Positions 58,619 through 61,582 of a stretch of DNA of 61,582 bases are shown here, piece by piece. The position numbers and the translations under genes were made by a program. Under the pieces are notes generated by a model. The model searched no databases and was not told where the DNA came from. It saw only the letters and a list, made by a program, of their open reading frames with translations. Each line of letters starts with the position of its first letter. The first letter of the stretch is position 1. This DNA is from CAYJLC01 sp044426345 (GTDB lineage Bacteria; Bacillota; Clostridia; Oscillospirales; Butyricicoccaceae). The stretch is from assembly GCA_044426345.1 (NCBI GenBank), contig JAWXUP010000009.1, positions 1-61,582 of the forward strand, given 5' to 3'.

Positions 58619-60115
58619 ATGATTAGAATTTTCGACACAACTTTACGTGATGGTGAACAGTCACCAGGTTGCAGTATGAACTTGCACGAAAAAGTGGAGG
58701 TTGCAAAACAACTGGAGCTACTTAAAGTTGACATTATCGAAGCTGGTTTTGCTATCGCATCACCTGATGATTTAAACGCAATTTCAGAAATTGCAAAAGT
58801 AGTAAAAGACTCAACAGTTTGTAGTCTTGCTCGTTGCACAAAAGGTGATATTGATGCTGCATATCAAGCAGTTCAGTACGCTGCATCACCTAGAATACAT
58901 ACATTTTTAGCAACATCTCCAATTCATATGGAATATAAACTTCAAATGAAACCAGATGACGTTGTTGAACAAGCAATTGCGATGGTTAAATACGCTAAAA
59001 AATACGTTGAGGACGTTCAATTCTCAGCAGAAGATGCATTTCGTTCGGATAAAGATTTCTTGTGCAGAATTTTCTCAGAAGTTATCAAAGCTGGTGCTAC
59101 TACTGTTAATATTCCGGATACAGTAGGTTATGGCACACCATTTGAAATGCAAGAATTTTTCTCTTATTTAGCAAATCATACAGACGGTATCGAAAAAGCT
59201 ATAATGTCAACTCACTGTCACAATGACTTAGGTATGGCAGTTTCAAACTCACTTGCTGCTGTTATGGGTGGTGCTAGACAAATCGAATGTACTGTAAATG
59301 GTATTGGTGAACGTGCTGGTAACTGTTCGTTAGAAGAAGTTGTAATGAGCTTAAACACTCGTCGCGATTATTTCAAAGAAGGTACTAGAATTGATACTAA
59401 AGCGATTTATCGTTCATCAAGACTTATCGAAACTATCACTGGTGTATCAATTTCTCCAACAAAAGCTATCGTTGGTGCTAATGCATTTGCTCACGAATCT
59501 GGAATTCACCAACACGGTGTACTTAAAAACCCAGAAACTTATGAAATTATGACACCAGAAAGCGTTGGTATTCCTAAAAACTCAATGGTACTTGGTAAAC
59601 ACTCTGGACGTCACGCTTTCGTTGATAGATTAAACGAACTTGGCTTTAAACTTGAAGGCGCAGAACTTGATGAAGCTTTCGCATACTTCAAACGTTTAGC
59701 TGACAAGAAAAAAACTCTTACAGATGCAGATATTGAAGCTATCGTTACAGACAGACAACTTAATCTTAACGAAAAATATAAATACGTTGATTTTGTTATT
59801 AATTCAGGCGATACAATTACATCAACTGCAGTTGTTAAAGTAGAAATAGACGGTGAAATTGTTGAAACAGTATCTATCGGTGATGGACCAGTTGATGCGT
59901 GTTTCAAAGCTATCAATATGGCAATTGGCAAAGAAGTTGCGCTTAAAGATTATAAATTAAATGCAATTACAGGTGGTGAAGATGCACAAGCAGAGGCAGC
60001 TGTTAAGCTACAAAATGGTACAGATGAAGTGGTTACAGGACGTGGTATTTCAACTGACGTTGTAAAAGCATCGGTTCGTGCGTATATTAATGGCTTGAAT
60101 AAATTGTTTAAATAG
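58619..60115 (+). CDS. leuA: 2-isopropylmalate synthase
   Basis: LeuA condenses 2-oxoisovalerate with acetyl-CoA, the first committed step of leucine synthesis. At 498 residues it has IRIFDTTLRDGEQSPGC at the start, AEDAFRSDKDFL, STHCHNDLGMAVSNSL (metal-binding HxH) and NGIGERAGN in the TIM barrel, then the LeuA regulatory domain (about residues 375-498) that binds leucine, with TSTAVVKVEIDGE and GRGISTDVVKA. GGGAGG precedes ATG 58619; an in-frame TTG 30 bases upstream is not needed. Control should come from the T-box, and a weak local TATAAT at 58592 lacks a -35. Confidence 0.95.
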   Translation: MIRIFDTTLRDGEQSPGCSMNLHEKVEVAKQLELLKVDIIEAGFAIASPDDLNAISEIAKVVKDSTVCSLARCTKGDIDAAYQAVQYAASPRIHTFLATSPIHMEYKLQMKPDDVVEQAIAMVKYAKKYVEDVQFSAEDAFRSDKDFLCRIFSEVIKAGATTVNIPDTVGYGTPFEMQEFFSYLANHTDGIEKAIMSTHCHNDLGMAVSNSLAAVMGGARQIECTVNGIGERAGNCSLEEVVMSLNTRRDYFKEGTRIDTKAIYRSSRLIETITGVSISPTKAIVGANAFAHESGIHQHGVLKNPETYEIMTPESVGIPKNSMVLGKHSGRHAFVDRLNELGFKLEGAELDEAFAYFKRLADKKKTLTDADIEAIVTDRQLNLNEKYKYVDFVINSGDTITSTAVVKVEIDGEIVETVSIGDGPVDACFKAINMAIGKEVALKDYKLNAITGGEDAQAEAAVKLQNGTDEVVTGRGISTDVVKASVRAYINGLNKLFK

Positions 60116-60125
60116 GAAAAATAGA

Positions 60126-60550
60126 ATGTAGGGGCGAACTGTGTTCGCCCGTGCCACGCAAAAAAATTACATAAAAATATAAAATCAACGCACGCAATAT
60201 GACGGGCGACCAAAGGTCGCCCCTACAAAAAACGGTGCATTGCAAAAAAACATAACAAATTGTAGGGTACGGCGTCCTCGACGTACCGTGCCGTATAATA
60301 AATTTGTGCAAATAACAATTAAAACGGACATATCGGCAAAAACGGTGCATTGCAAAAAAACATAACAAATTGTAGGGTACGGCGTTCTCGACGTACCGTG
60401 CCGTATAATAAATTTGTACAAATAACAATTAAAACGGACGTATCGGCAAAAACGGGCGACCACAGGTCGCCCCTACAATGATACGGAAATTAATAATTAT
60501 GATATCTATATAAAATTGATAACTGTAGGGGCGACCTGTGGTCGCCCGTG
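60126..60550. repeat. Repeat array with 110-base tandem duplication between leuA and leuC
   Basis: The 530-base gap contains GGGGCGAACtgtGTTCGCCC (60129-60149), GGGCGACCaaaGGTCGCCC (60203-60221), two GGGTACGGCGTxCTCGACGTACC units in 60228-60337 and 60338-60447 (110-base direct repeats differing at about four positions), then GGGCGACCacaGGTCGCCC (60455-60473) and a final GGGGCGACCtgtGGTCGCCCG (60527-60546). No gene or promoter is visible before leuC, so leuC is probably co-transcribed with leuA through these hairpins. Confidence 0.85.
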
Positions 60551-60647
60551 CATACAATAAAATATTTATACACAACAAAAAATAACGCTACGCAAATACA
60601 AAAAACATAAATAAAAAAGATTTATAAAGACATAAAGGAGAAAAATC

Positions 60648-61582
60648 ATGGGAATGACAATGACACAAAAAATCCTAGCAGCGCACGCTGGTTTAGACCA
60701 CGTAGTTGCTGGACAACTTATCAAAGCGAAACTTGACTTAACGCTTGCAAATGACATTACAGGTCCAGTTTCTATCAAAGAATTAGAAAAAGAAGGCTTT
60801 ACTTCGGTTTTCGACAAAGACAAAGTATGTCTAGTTATGGACCACTTTGCACCTAATAAAGATATTAAATCAGCAGAACAATGTAAAACTTGCCGTGAAT
60901 TTGCTAGAAAACACGACATTACTCACTTCTACGATGTAGGCGAAATGGGTGTTGAACACGCACTTCTTCCAGAAAAAGGGCTAACTGCTCCTGGTGAAGC
61001 TATTATCGGTGCTGACTCTCATACTTGTACATATGGTGCGCTAGGTGCTTTCTCAACAGGTGTTGGTTCTACTGACCTTGCTTGTGGTATGGCAACTGGT
61101 GAGGCTTGGTTTAAAGTACCAGCTGCTATTAAATTCGAACTTCGTGGCTCACTTCAAAAATGGGTTTCTGGTAAAGACGTTATCTTATATATCATAGGTA
61201 AAATTGGTGTAGATGGTGCTTTATATAAATCAATGGAATTTAGTGGCGAAGGTGTTAAATCACTTACAGTTGAAGATAGACTTTGTATTTGTAATATGGC
61301 TATCGAGGCTGGCGCTAAAAATGGTATTTTCCCAGTTGACGATAAAACTTTAGAATTTTTAGCTGACAAAAATATCACTCGTGAATATACAATTTACGAA
61401 GCTGACGAAGATGCAGTTTATGAAGAAACTATCGTAATCGACCTTGATGCTCTTGAACCTACAGTTGCGTTCCCACATCTTCCAGAAAACACAAAACCTG
61501 TAAGCGAAGGCAAAGGCGTTGTAATTCACCAATCTGTTATCGGTTCTTGTACTAATGGTAGAATCGAAGATATGCGTGTTGC
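60648..61582 (+). CDS. leuC: 3-isopropylmalate dehydratase large subunit, 3' end cut by window
   Basis: LeuC, the aconitase-family iron-sulphur subunit that isomerises 2- to 3-isopropylmalate with LeuD. The frame is open from ATG 60648 (AAAGGAGAAAAATC before it) to the window edge, 311 codons. TMTQKILAAHAG, DHFAPNKDIKSAEQC, EMGVEHALLPEKG, GADSHTCTYGALGAFSTGVGSTD (quoted here in pieces: GADSHTCTYGALGAF) and VIGSCTNGRIEDM near the end match the family; the cluster cysteine of SHTCT is present and the two later ligands lie just past or at the edge. It is the short, archaeal-type/HacA-like form. Confidence 0.93.
   Translation, partial: MGMTMTQKILAAHAGLDHVVAGQLIKAKLDLTLANDITGPVSIKELEKEGFTSVFDKDKVCLVMDHFAPNKDIKSAEQCKTCREFARKHDITHFYDVGEMGVEHALLPEKGLTAPGEAIIGADSHTCTYGALGAFSTGVGSTDLACGMATGEAWFKVPAAIKFELRGSLQKWVSGKDVILYIIGKIGVDGALYKSMEFSGEGVKSLTVEDRLCICNMAIEAGAKNGIFPVDDKTLEFLADKNITREYTIYEADEDAVYEETIVIDLDALEPTVAFPHLPENTKPVSEGKGVVIHQSVIGSCTNGRIEDMRV

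Noticed and set aside
60108..60463. Two 90-106 codon minus-strand frames between leuA and leuC
   Set aside because: They contain the 110-base tandem duplication twice and are repeat DNA, not genes.
1..61582. tRNA, rRNA, tmRNA, RNase P RNA and SRP RNA
   Set aside because: No cloverleaf with T-loop or other signature was seen in the intergenic regions by reading; a covariance search could still find one.

Overview
The window is 61.6 kb of AT-rich DNA (roughly one third G+C by eye) from a low-GC, spore-forming member of the Clostridia. The evidence is spoIIP, gpr, yabP, yabQ, a gerA-type receptor operon, a GerS-like lipoprotein gene, Firmicute gene orders (recJ-relA-dtd-hemZ; spoVB-like-mazG-HU-yabO-yabP-yabQ-divIC-yabR; darA-holB-ricT), strong AGGAGG ribosome binding sites, frequent TTG starts, and sigma-A promoters with 17-bp spacers. 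Genus cannot be fixed from the sequence. The repeat families suggest a gut-associated lineage, but that is only an impression. No rRNA, tRNA, CRISPR array, prophage or transposase gene was recognised.

Layout. 1-456: truncated intergenic repeat. 0.6-9 kb: recJ, relA/spoT, dtd, an MBL-fold hydrolase, hemZ, a small zinc-ribbon protein and an mtaD-like deaminase. 9-13.3 kb: the spoVB-like to yabR cluster, with HU inserted. 13.3-16 kb: an amidohydrolase, an orphan class I fumarase alpha subunit and hpf. 16.6-21.5 kb: metY, a D,D-carboxypeptidase, spoIIP and gpr. 21.6-24.5 kb: rpsT and a YtrA-type GntR/ABC operon with a palindromic operator on its promoter. 24.6-28.4 kb: rsuA, acpS, a GerS-like lipoprotein, alr, a mazF without a visible antitoxin and a secreted protein. 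28.6-32.3 kb: a gerA-gerC-gerB operon. 32.4-38.8 kb: FemAB, a divergent alanine-racemase paralogue, an Orn/Lys/Arg decarboxylase, darA, holB, ricT and degV. 38.8-41.9 kb (minus): rnhA, two half-size chromate transporters, tcdA, a 6S RNA candidate and a DUF1292 gene. 42-46.5 kb: an ABC-F protein, a large repeat block, and a lysine riboswitch ahead of an NhaC-type transporter. 46.7-49.3 kb (minus): pfp, a TIM-barrel epimerase and nrdR. 49.6-54.3 kb: CapA-like lipoprotein, a two-component system and malic enzyme. 54.3-54.5 kb: a compact type I toxin-antitoxin-like module. 54.7-57.6 kb: proA-proB-proC. 57.7-61.6 kb: a T-box leader, leuA and truncated leuC, with repeat arrays between them.

Themes. 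Several neighbourhoods serve spore formation and germination (spoIIP, gpr, yabP/Q, gerA/C/B, the GerS-like lipoprotein with alr) and envelope building (FemAB, two racemases, D,D-carboxypeptidase, lipid flippase, divIC). RNA-level control is prominent: lysine riboswitch, T-box, 6S RNA, a hairpin over the yabP ribosome binding site, and the type I toxin-antitoxin pair.

The strongest leads not explained by ordinary genes are the 20-residue hydrophobic toxin with two convergent promoters that start at the same 10-nt motif (54.3-54.5 kb); the mosaic palindromic repeats, including a ~450-bp inverted pair 43 kb apart and recent tandem duplications inside the leu region; and the FemAB-racemase-decarboxylase operon.
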